64,000 bases of DNA. It comes from Ampelomyces quisqualis (taxonomy: Eukaryota; Ascomycota; Dothideomycetes; Pleosporales; Phaeosphaeriaceae). A program made the position numbers and the translations under genes. The stretch spans positions 1,736,001 to 1,800,000 of the forward strand of contig JAGTXZ010000018.1 in NCBI GenBank assembly GCA_018398575.1, in the 5' to 3' direction. This document shows positions 25,101 to 35,053 of the stretch, piece after piece; the stretch's first letter is position 1, and every line of letters starts with the position of its first letter. Below the pieces are notes generated by a model. That model saw only the letters and a list, made by a program, of their open reading frames with translations. It was not told the origin of the DNA and made no database searches.

Positions 25101-27599
25101 TTAAATGCCTTAAAGCATAGACGCTAGAGCTTTAAAGTGTCTACAAGCTGTTTACTATTCTTATAAACTATAAGAATCTAGAATACTTTACAACTACGCA
25201 ATTGCTTATAGAGCAACAACAACGTTAGTTAGAACTACTGTCTAAATTCTGCTTTTACTTCTAGTACTGCCTAGAGCGCCTTGCTACCTATCTAGACGCG
25301 CTAAGCTAGCGTAAGCAGAATGCGTAGGGTTACATGCTGCAACTAGAGCGCGTTATAACTCTACTCTCTGTCTAGTCTGCGTCTACACAGCCCTATAAGA
25401 GGGACTGTCTGCTTTTCTTAGGAGATCTCCTCTTCTTAGACTAGCACATGCAAGAGCTTTGGGATAAGGCTATGCGCTAGGATAAGATATATTAAGCCTG
25501 TCTGCAAGCAGTACGCTAGGGCGCTAGAGTATTTCTATTAGAGGCTAAGACAAATTAACAAGTTAGCAACTGCAACGTCTCTGCGTATAGCGCGCTTTAG
25601 TAGAAAGGCATAATATAGCTGCTAAGGTAGGAGCTACTTACTATAATAGTTATTTAGCAAGCGCACAACTTAAACTTAGCTAGTTACCTAGGTAAAAATA
25701 GAACGTTTTAGATCTTACGTAGAGACTATTATTAGGATAGGATAGCTGCAGACGTTGCTTAGTTTGTCTGTAACTGTTATTGTTACAGAGCTTACGTGTC
25801 TTGCCTCTAACAACAGGGTCTCTTGCAGCTAATTCTAGTTGCAGATTAATACTAGGCCTAAATCTCTATAGATTTTATAGTGAATCTTCTACAAGCTTGC
25901 AAAGCCTCCTCTTAATATCTCTTAGTTATTATAGATAGGCTGTCTAAATACGTGCAACTAGAAGCTATGCTGTTAATAAAGGCTAAAGAGTGCGCAAAGT
26001 AATTTAAAGAAGTCTGGTAGTAGTTTTACAGTTTCCTAACTAGTATAATTAGTAACTGCAGCTTAGACTAGCTAGAAAGATTCTAGAAAACTCTGTGCAA
26101 GCTTGTTAGAGTTAAACAACTTCTGTCTACAGCACACTATCCTTAAACAGACAGCAGTACAGAACAAGCTAACTAAGAAGTATAATTAGTTCTAAGGGTT
26201 ATAATAAACCTTTTCTAAACAAATTGGCCCTAGTGCCTTGCTGCTTGCTAGCTAGCGCTTAACAACAGAAACTTCTCTGCAACTAGTGTTAGCTCTAATT
26301 TACTGCTAAACAGATATAATATACTGCCTATCTAGCCTAAGTATATCTAATAAGTGTCCTATATAACAGCAAAGGAGAGGGCTGTCTAGTTTGTGCGCTA
26401 CCTACAAGAAGGAATAGAAATAGCCTAAGTAGTAATCTTGTATACTTAGCAGAAACAACAAGAGGCTACAGATTAGGCACGTTAACTAGCACGCTAATAT
26501 CAGGTTAGAGATAGAGTGTAGTTTTTAATAAGAAACGTTAAAACAGTATAGCAAAGCAAGAAGTTAGACTAGCTATAAGTAAAGTATACTGTAGTAGCTG
26601 TGCTAACGCTACTTATAGTTACTTTAGATTTACTAGAAAGCTTTTATAAAACAGTGCACGTTAACCTTGTTAAACTAGCCTCTAAAGACCTACTCCTAAG
26701 CTAAGTCCTCTAAGACTCTAGACTAGAACTAGCGCTAGAACTAGAGGACAAGGACAAAGATCTGCGCGAATAGAAAGTAGAAGAAATACTCTAAGAGAAA
26801 AATGCACAAGGCCGCAACAAGAAACAAGTGCTAGTTAAGTAGAAGAGATAGCTTACACTGTTATAGCACTTAAAGAAGGACTTCTTTAATACAGAAGCAC
26901 TTTACACATTTAAAGGTAACTAGACAAAGCGTTTACAAGGCAACATTACTTAAGGAATAACAAGCATACAAATTTAGAGCTACGTAGGCTATAGGAAATT
27001 TATTTTAGGCTCTAAAGGGGCAACTATCTAGGGACAGCTAGGCTCTTATAGAAGACTCTAAGAAGTTAGCCTAAGAGCACAACAAAGACACAACAGCTTA
27101 GGCCTAATCTCTAACAAAGGGCAACTTATTATTATTAGAGGACGCAGAGCAGTAATAGTAGTAATAGAGTAGGCCTAGGAGGCTGTTGCTAAAGCCTAGG
27201 GGCAACACTGCGCGTAGCTTAAAGCAAGAAGAGACAGGGGCAGTAGTAAGGGCAGCGCAAAAGAGGGCCTTGCGTAATCTTTAGTTAGTAAACTTGCAGA
27301 CTAGAGGCAGGCTGGCTGCTACTTACGTTCTAGTTGGCTATAATCTTGCACTGTAACGCTATTATCTCTTGCATACCTTAACCTAATATATTTAGGGCAG
27401 GAACTAGGTTGTTTACCTAGTTCCTGCGGCTAGGCGTTGCAATAACAAGGGACAACAACAGAGTGTTAGAGGCAGAGCTAAAGGCTAAGGCTGTTACGCT
27501 GCTGTTCTAAGCAAGCTAGTAAGCTGCCTTAAAGTTAAGCTTAGCGTTGTAAAACTACAGCAAGTTAGGAAAATAGTTGCAGAACAGGTATAGACAGAA

Positions 27600-28000
27600 A
27601 ACTGCTTACAGCCTTTAAGTACGTAAGGGCGCGCGTGCCAGCCTTCTTAACGTACACCTTTATATTCTTACTGTTAGCGACAAGCTTGTAGGCCTTAAGC
27701 GCTGCGCAAAGGGCTAAATGCGCAGAGAGCTAGCCTGCAAACAACTTGTAACAGCATTTTGCTGTGCAACAGAAGCTGCACTTCTTGCTGCTATCCTATA
27801 CGCAGTTAATATAGCTGCAAACTGCGCACTTCTTAACGTATAACAAGCAGTTAAACTGCACGCGCTTTAGCGTTGCAGCCTTGTTGTTAGAGTTGCTAGT
27901 TACTTTATAACTGCCTGCATAGCAACAGCGCCTTAAGGGCGTAACAGAGTTAGAAGGAAGGCGCTTAGAGCGCGCAGGGGACAACATTAGGAAGCAATTA
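27600..28000 (-). pseudogene. Antisense Cys-rich coding remnant inside the gypsy element
   Basis: Opposite to pol and before the 3' LTR, a minus-strand frame is open for 63 codons (27987-27796), reads through a single stop and continues to about 27600. It is rich in Cys (FNCLL, KCAVCSY, KKCSFCC), Lys and Arg, unlike random AT-rich sequence. It looks like a decayed basic zinc-binding-type protein encoded antisense to the retrotransposon. No domain is assignable. Confidence 0.35.
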
Positions 28001-28281
28001 ATAGGTTAATTGTTAGAGGAGCAGGTGCAGTTAGTGTGCGGTCTAGGCGCGGTCTAAAGGTAGGGGAGGGGACTAAAGGAGGATAGTGTTAGTAGTACAG
28101 GAACTAGGATAGAGCTAGCTAAGCGCTAACACAAAATTACAGTAGGCGCACAGACGCACGCGCACAGCAGGCAGCTAGGCAACAAGTAGCGCTAGAACAA
28201 CCTTAGCCTATCTGCGCGACGCAATTGCTACATTACAACAACATAAGCCTTTACATTAAGAGGAGGGTAAGTAAAGAGGTA

Positions 28282-28468
28282 TGTAATAGGCTAGGCTTTG
28301 CCTAGCCCTTTGCCTTCTTAGGAAGAGCTTGGTCTAGCCTTACTACCTCTTTATAGACTAGTACGCACAGAGAGTATATAAACCCCTTCTGTAACTAGTA
28401 AAGAAGCTTAAGGAATACAACTCTTTCTAGCACCTTATTGTTCTATCTTTGCGGGCTAGCCCATAACA
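28282..28468 (+). repeat. 3' LTR of the gypsy element
   Basis: 187 bp, matching the 5' LTR except for about six transitions. It is preceded by a purine-rich tract (AAGAGGAGGG at about 28258-28267 and AAAGAGGT next to the LTR) suitable as the plus-strand primer. Confidence 0.92.
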
Positions 28469-28499
<31 letters not shown>

Positions 28500-29036
28500 C
28501 TTATATATATTTACGTATAAATATATAATATATAATGTATATATAATATATATATATATACGTGTTATATGCGTGTAGATATATTACACACGTATATATG
28601 TGTTACATGCGTGTATACCACGTGCGTATATACGTATCACGTGCGTGTATACGTATTACGTGCGTGTATACGTGTCACGTGCGTATACTTACAACTTCAA
28701 GGTCTAAGCTTTTAGACGAAAAAAGCGCGCACAGACAGAAAACAACAAATCTACACAGCTACTACAAGAGCTACAGAACAGATTAATTCTTCTAAGCAAA
28801 AGGAGGAGGTAGAGGCAGTATAGACGGTCGCTTCGCGAAAATTACAGGTCGTGCAGGGCCGCTGCGCGGGAGTTAGACTTAGGCTGTTAATAAGTAGATT
28901 GGCACAGGCGAACACGCGACAAGCTGGCCCTGTTCATGGTTGTGGGTTAAAGTCAACTTGGGTCGCTATGCTTCCACAAACCGTCCAAACCGCGTTTTCC
29001 GTCTTTTCACCCGTCTCCGAGTATCTACTTACCATC

Positions 29037-30587
29037 ATGCGTGGATATTTCCTACTCAAGATATTACCCGGCGTGCCAGTACTGGTAGCACTGGTAGCAG
29101 CGCAATGCCCTGAGTATGTTGACTACGCAACCCAGGTCCATGAACCTTTGAGCTCTGGGAAATATAAGCTTGCGTTCCAAAGGCCACCAGAAGAATGTCG
29201 AACCTTCAAGTCACAAGGACTGGAAGACGCAGTATCGCGTATGGGGGATGTCATCAAGGATCCCGACCTCTACCGACTGTTCCAAAATGCATATCCGAAC
29301 ACACTCGACACTGCTATCAAATGGAAAGGGTACGCCGCAAATAACGCAGAAGAGGAGCTCACTTTCATCATCACCGGTGACATCAACGCCATGTGGCTTC
29401 GTGACTCGTCGAATCAGTTGCAGAGCTACCTACCTATCTTGAATGCCAGCAGTGACCCACAATCGATCGCAAGTCTCTACCGAGGAGTGATCAACCTACA
29501 ATCGCGATATATACTCACATCGCCGTATTGCAACGCCTTCCAACCACCCGTAGAGAGTGGCATTGGTACTTCGCCGAACGAAGCAGGGAGCGGCGACACT
29601 GTGTATCCGCCGTACTCGAACTCGTCCGTCTTCGAATGCAAATATGAGCTCGATTCACTCGCAGCCTTTTTACAAATCTCAACCGACTACTATAACGCTA
29701 CAGGCGACCTGGAGTTTTTTCAGAAGTTCCAATGGATCGAGACTATCAAGGAAATACTCGCAGTGGCCCAGAATATGACAACGCCCACCTACGGGTCGGA
29801 TGGAGCTGTGTTGCAAAGTCCGTATACCTACACTCGAAACACGGACCGTGCTACTGAGACTTTTTCAAACGATGGCATCGGTAACCCAGTCGCACCCGGC
29901 ACGGGCTTGATCAGGAGTGGCTTCCGCCCAAGTGACGACTCGACCATTTTCCAATTCTACATACCCAGCAACATGATGTTTAGCGCCTACCTGGCAACAG
30001 CAGCAAACATCATGGGCAAGATCAACAAGGGAGATTCAGTAGCATTGGCTGAACAGATGTCGAGTCTGTCCAGCTCCCTCCATGACGCTATTGAGACCCA
30101 CGGAACGGCCGACCATCCCAAATTTGGCAAAATTTACGCGTTCGAAGTCGATGGTTTTGGTTCGTCCAACATCATGGACGACGCAAACATTCCTTCGCTT
30201 CTCTCCGCGCCGTTCCTCGGGTACCGAATTGACGCGGAAACATACGCCAATACGCGAGCACTAGTCCTCAGTGCCTCCAACTCGTACTTTATGCGCGGCC
30301 CCGTGATCAACGCGGTTGGTGGACCTCACCAGGGACCAGGCATGGCATGGCCAATGGCATCCATCATGCGCATCTTCACCACCGAGGATGACGCCGAGAT
30401 TATAAACGAACTGCGACAAATTTTGAGTAGTACAGATGGGCTCGGCCTGGTTCACGAGAGTATCAACAGCTTTAACGCGAGTGATTGGACGAGGCAGTGG
30501 TTTTCGTGGGCGAATGGTCTCTTTGGGCAAATGATCCTGGACTTGGAAGACAGAAAGCCGAGCATTCTGGAAACGAGTTTCCAATGA
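29037..30587 (+). CDS. Secreted GH125 exo-alpha-1,6-mannosidase (Mug157-like)
   Basis: A single exon of 516 aa starts at the ATG at 29037 (MRGYFLLKILPGVPVLVALV), which gives a clean signal peptide ending near AAQ; the frame is also open upstream, but that part reads through the transposable repeat. GH125 hallmarks are GDINAMWLRDSSNQLQSYLP (about residue 115), KYELDSLAAFLQ, and GGPHQGPGMAWPMASIMRIF near the C-terminus, followed by LFGQMILDLE. GH125 enzymes remove alpha-1,6-linked mannose from the non-reducing end; fungal members act in the secretory path or outside the cell (family knowledge). There are no frameshifts or stops although the gene starts only about 138 bp from the repeat block. 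The promoter must therefore be very short or lie within the repeat. Confidence 0.93.
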   Translation: MRGYFLLKILPGVPVLVALVAAQCPEYVDYATQVHEPLSSGKYKLAFQRPPEECRTFKSQGLEDAVSRMGDVIKDPDLYRLFQNAYPNTLDTAIKWKGYAANNAEEELTFIITGDINAMWLRDSSNQLQSYLPILNASSDPQSIASLYRGVINLQSRYILTSPYCNAFQPPVESGIGTSPNEAGSGDTVYPPYSNSSVFECKYELDSLAAFLQISTDYYNATGDLEFFQKFQWIETIKEILAVAQNMTTPTYGSDGAVLQSPYTYTRNTDRATETFSNDGIGNPVAPGTGLIRSGFRPSDDSTIFQFYIPSNMMFSAYLATAANIMGKINKGDSVALAEQMSSLSSSLHDAIETHGTADHPKFGKIYAFEVDGFGSSNIMDDANIPSLLSAPFLGYRIDAETYANTRALVLSASNSYFMRGPVINAVGGPHQGPGMAWPMASIMRIFTTEDDAEIINELRQILSSTDGLGLVHESINSFNASDWTRQWFSWANGLFGQMILDLEDRKPSILETSFQ

Positions 30588-32115
30588 GAGGTTGTCGTTT
30601 GCGGCCTTTCCCGCATTTGGTTTCCGTAGTTTGGCCAGATCACGGCTCGCCTTGTAGCATGTAATACATTGATGCGTTGTCTACCACATGACACTCCACG
30701 CACAATCTTATCAAGATTCGCGGTATCATTGGCTGTTGGCCCGCATACGGCATGTCGGATTTGGACGATGCTCTAGGCTTTGTCCTCCTAGAAAAGCTGG
30801 AGGCCAATCGGGATTCTGTCGGGCAAGCAATTAAGCAAGGGACATAGCGCAAACCTGCTGGTAAGCAGCAACGCCATAGCAACGATGGAAAAGCTGCAGT
30901 CAGAAGCTGCAAACTCAATTCGCGTAGTGCAGAACAACTCTTGCGCAGATCATCGCGCCCAAAATATCGATTACCGTTCTGCGTCATGGCGGCATCATGG
31001 AAGCAGTCATCTGTCCTGGCTGTGAAGTATGTCTGCATCGGTAGTGTCTGGTCCAAAATGTGCCTAAGATGCAAGACTGTGCCACGGATGGCACTTGGGG
31101 GCTGTTGTACCAGCCTTTCGACGTTTCCGTAGGTGCTCCCGCATAAGGGTGGTGTTGAAGTCCATACCTTAGACTATTAACTTAAACTTAGCCTGCTCTT
31201 ATATATTTGGTTATCGTTACTAAAAGGAAAGCCGACAGCGATAGCACTACGACTGCCATCTCCATGCTGCAAGAATACGGCCTGCTTAGCCGCACAGTCG
31301 CTGCAGCCATGTAATTGACTGCGCCGCATGACTTCTCGCGCCGTATGCTTCGAGAGATACTTGCAATTGGTGAAAAATAAAGCGGCTCTCATAATTAACG
31401 ATCTTCCAGCCCAAACAAAGACCATGCACGGCAAGAAGGTCGCGCTGACTCGCTCCTTCTATCATGCACTCTATCCTTCCCTCATGGAAGTTCGGCCCAC
31501 TAAGAGTCATCTGATGATTTTTGAGCCAGGCCTAGACTTCTACAGAGTCAAGTATCTTACTACGCCGCAACTTCGCCGCTTTTGCGTGTCCGCGTCAAAT
31601 CCTGTGATTTGTAGAAGCTTCTGTCGTCTTGATACTACAGAAAGATAGACCAATGGTTGCAGGGATACCTTACGAATCAGAGCATCTTATCGATATATAG
31701 ACTTTCTCTTGTACGCCAAAGCTCAGTTCCTACACGTGTGTAAGTAGATTGAAATGTGCTGCTGAATGCCTTCTGATGGGCATAAGTGGCTGACGGGATA
31801 CAATGCCACTAAAGTATAATGCTCGATCCTAAAATGGCTACAGACCATATTCAACAGGAAATGCAGCAGCAAGATTAATATGCTCTCACTGCTCAACTGT
31901 CCCATATTTTCTTACCATCACTTACGAAAAGTAGCTACAGTTCATTAGAGTTACTTCGTTATCAGCTTCAGGGAACCGAGCACAAAGAATTTCGCAAGCA
32001 TGGCAATGAGAGATCGACTTAGTGTTAACCTTAGTAAGATTATTCCCCCTAACATAGTGCAGACTGCCATCCCGAACCTGACGTGGCTGTTGTGCGAGCC
32101 AAACAGGTCATACCA
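30588..32115. other. Gene-free stretch between GH125 and the glycosyltransferase
   Basis: About 1.5 kb. One ATG-initiated plus-strand frame (31328-31648, 106 codons) has ordinary composition but no recognised domain and no obvious splice continuation, so I do not call it a gene. Nothing else stands out. Confidence 0.5.
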
Positions 32116-33378
32116 ATGCTACCCGGAATCATTGTGCTGAACTACAACTATTTTCCGGAGACATTTCACTGTCCGGCAAAAGTCGGCGCAACTGCTTTTG
32201 CCTTGTCAGCAATAAAAGTGTTGAGACAGATAAAGGTCTTCCGAGGCGTGATTCTCTACAAGAGGCAGGAAGGTCTTCAGCAGCCATCTACATTTACGGA
32301 AGTACGAAATTCAGTGGTTTGTGCTACGATCAGCTTCAACTTCGCGATAGAAACAGGATTGTTGAAAGAAACAATAAGGACCACATCTGACTCATTGGTA
32401 TGCAACGACAAATCTCCACCAATGCTCTATTATCAAACCGACACGCTATTGAGATACCATCCGGATAACCTACCTCTCTGCGTAACACATCATGCTCCCT
32501 TTTACGAAGACTTTGCGCTTAAGTTCTCAGATGAGTCAGCCAGCACAGCATTTGGTAGCCAACAAAAAGCGCACCATTTGCATGTACAACAAAGCTTGGG
32601 TATTGCGCAGCTAAAGGCTCAGGACAAAGCATTTGTGTTTCAACACTCTCAAGTTCAAGGGCACTATCTAGCGAAAAATGGCGTCGATGCGGCAAAGGTC
32701 TTCAACCTGTGTCCTCCAATTCACTCAATGCACATAACGGACTACCCGAAAATCTTTCATACCACACTACAAGACGTAGTAACTAGTGGTGGAATTCTTT
32801 TATTCACAGCCGTGGCTCGCCTCGACTACTTCAAAGATGTCGACCTCTTCTTAGACACAGCGCTACAACTTTACCAGCAAAGTCTTCCTATTACTGTCTT
32901 GATCGCTGGGGACGACGAAGATGACCATGGTCGGCGAGCAAAGTTGTATGGGAAAATCCCGTTACCATATCGTAGATCTTTCTACATTGTGCCAAGATTA
33001 AGGAAGGACATACTTTACTCGCTCTTTGAACATTGCCGACATAAGAGTATATTTGTTTGTCCTTCGCGCTACGAAACGCTGGGCATCACTCCTCTCGAAT
33101 CCGGACTCCGTGGCGTGACGACACTCATTTCCAATTCGAAGCAAGTCGAGGCGAGGAGATTCTTCCCGGATAAATATTGTTTTCCTCGAACGGCAAAAGA
33201 TCTAGCAGCAGTCATCAAGTGTTTTGAAAAAGCAGATTTATTTCAATCTGGAAAGGAATTGCAGAAGCATCTCGAGATGGTCATCTCGGAAGGAAGATTC
33301 AATTCTGATTTTCTGCATGCATGGCAGGAGTGCTCGCAATTGGTTGGGCCGTCTTGTTCCGCGTGTATTGAGCTGTGA
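32116..33378 (+). CDS. GT4-type (group 1) glycosyltransferase
   Basis: A single exon of 420 aa from the ATG at 32116 (MLPGIIVLNYNYFPETFHCP). The frame extends upstream to a GTG at 32083 without an ATG, so an upstream exon cannot be excluded. GT-B features include an N-terminal VTHHAPFYEDF segment, an SGGILLFTAVARLDYFKDVD nucleotide-binding half starting near residue 235, and SIFVCPSRYETLGITPLESG with the E-x7-E motif of retaining GT4 enzymes. These use nucleotide sugars to extend glycans or glycosides; the acceptor is unknown. There is no membrane anchor or signal peptide. It sits on an isolated two-gene island between two transposon blocks, next to the GH125 mannosidase. Confidence 0.8.
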   Translation: MLPGIIVLNYNYFPETFHCPAKVGATAFALSAIKVLRQIKVFRGVILYKRQEGLQQPSTFTEVRNSVVCATISFNFAIETGLLKETIRTTSDSLVCNDKSPPMLYYQTDTLLRYHPDNLPLCVTHHAPFYEDFALKFSDESASTAFGSQQKAHHLHVQQSLGIAQLKAQDKAFVFQHSQVQGHYLAKNGVDAAKVFNLCPPIHSMHITDYPKIFHTTLQDVVTSGGILLFTAVARLDYFKDVDLFLDTALQLYQQSLPITVLIAGDDEDDHGRRAKLYGKIPLPYRRSFYIVPRLRKDILYSLFEHCRHKSIFVCPSRYETLGITPLESGLRGVTTLISNSKQVEARRFFPDKYCFPRTAKDLAAVIKCFEKADLFQSGKELQKHLEMVISEGRFNSDFLHAWQECSQLVGPSCSACIEL

Positions 33379-34021
33379 TTAGTACGCTATCCATGTTTCT
33401 TTCTTTTGGGTCAAACACGACGGCCTAAAGTAGCTATTGAGTGGTTATTTCTAGGCTTTACCTTACAAATAAGCATCATTTCCCTCCAGAGATGACGCGA
33501 TAAGCCTCATGTCCACAAACGCACTTAGGTTTGACTCAACGTAAAAAAATCCGATCAAAACTTCCGCAATGGGAGGCACTATAACACATGAAGAGCTTTA
33601 TAATGAGATATTGTATGACTAGTGATGTTGGAGTATACAAGCTGCGTAGCATGATGTTCTTCCTCCGCCTTTTCATCTGTGTTTCTGACATGCAGTACTG
33701 GTATGTTGGTCTTTAAATAGTGCATCTGGCAAGCAGGCGGTGCAAGCATAAAAATAGTGCACGTCATCAACTGTGCCCCCCACTCAAACTCAATTTATAA
33801 TAATCCGATGCCATACTGCAGGTAGGCAGGACCGACGGAAAGACCAATGAGGAACATCATGCTGCACAGCGCGTAATCTACAACATTACTAGTCACACAA
33901 CATGTTAGTTTAAAGCTCTTAGTACGCTACAGCTCTTCCAACAAATTACATCTTTACCTGATTTTGTTGCGTTGAGTTACAAAGCTTTGAAGTTCACTCG
34001 GCTTTCCGTCGGTCGTGCCTA
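33379..34021. other. Intergenic, no gene seen
   Basis: Sequence between the glycosyltransferase and the hAT insertion site, of ordinary composition. No gene seen. Confidence 0.6.
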
Positions 34022-35053
34022 CCTGCAGTCATGGATGCAGATAATAGTAAAATAGTAATTACTAAGTAATTACTATATAGTAATTACTATGCCTAAAAAC
34101 GTAGTAAGTTACTATAATAGTAAAGAACTATTTATAGTAATTTACTAATAGTAATTTACTATAATAGTAAAAATAGTAATTTACTATTTACTATATAGTA
34201 ACTTTTAAATATTATATTTTTTATTTAAAATCCTAAAAGTATAGTAGAAAATAAGTATATTACTATATTAATACTACTATAGTTATATACTTTAAGCTAT
34301 ATATACTAGAGTTAAAACTAAATAAAACTACGTAAGTATAGTATATATTACTTAGTATATATAATAATTAAAACTCTAAAATAACAATATAAATAGTAAT
34401 ACTATAATTAAAGTATGTATATTAAGCTATAGACCTAGATAATACTTAATTTATTAGTATAACTTTAATTTTTTTAGAATATTAAGTATTAGATAAAGTA
34501 AAGCTAAAAGAAATAGACTATATTATTTGAGAACTATATATCTATTAACTAAGAGAAAGAAGTAAACTTTTTTATTCTATTAGTACTTATAACTAGAAAG
34601 TAATATATATATAAGTGTAAAAGTATTAGATAGCTAAAAGATAAACTATACAAAGTAGTAGTAATATAAGATTAAATATTTTATAGTTAATATTTATTTA
34701 TATAACATTAGTCTAAATAACATTAGTCTAAATATAATACCTCTAGAAGAGAAATTAATTACTAAGATACTAGAGTAGTTATAATATATAACCTTACTAT
34801 TTTCTAAGACTTTTTAAAGGTAAAGCTTTTAATATTCTCTTTATTAATATATATAATATAGCTCTAACTAAGTAGTAAGACTCTCTAATACTTACTAATA
34901 TATTAACTTTATTGTATTAACTTTAAATTATAACTATTTTATATAAATTCTTTTAGATTTACTTTATTATATTAGCTCTATTATAGTGCTAGTAGAGCTA
35001 CTATTTGTACTAGAGTCTATAGAAGTAGTACTTTCTATATCTATATCTTTTAC

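Larger units (their letters stand above)
21927..28468 (+). mobile_element. Ty3/gypsy LTR retrotransposon, mutated and inactive
   Basis: A 6542-bp element with two 187-bp LTRs and ATTAT on both sides, which cannot be assigned uniquely as a target duplication because it lies in an ATT array. Plus-strand remnants in order: a CCHC-like knuckle at about 23164-23205 whose last Cys is Tyr and which contains a stop; an aspartic protease motif at about 23426 reading LVDIGC; reverse transcriptase at about 24055-24560 with YLDNV in place of YLDDV; RNase H IVEADSS near 24951; and an integrase core near 26010-26200. The RT-RH-IN order marks Ty3/gypsy. Many in-frame TAG/TAA codons sit where Trp or Gln is expected. 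Protease and RT share one frame. All lesions I can explain are C-to-T or G-to-A changes. Confidence 0.9.

Noticed and set aside
28851..29036. N-terminal extension of the GH125 protein
   Set aside because: It reads through the end of the transposable repeat; the ATG at 29037 starts a proper signal peptide.
31328..31648. 106-codon frame between GH125 and the glycosyltransferase
   Set aside because: No domain, no splice continuation, no promoter evidence.
34040..34200. TAGTAATTACT clusters as an independent MITE
   Set aside because: The same motifs occur at both ends of the hAT element inside its target duplication, so they are its subterminal repeats.
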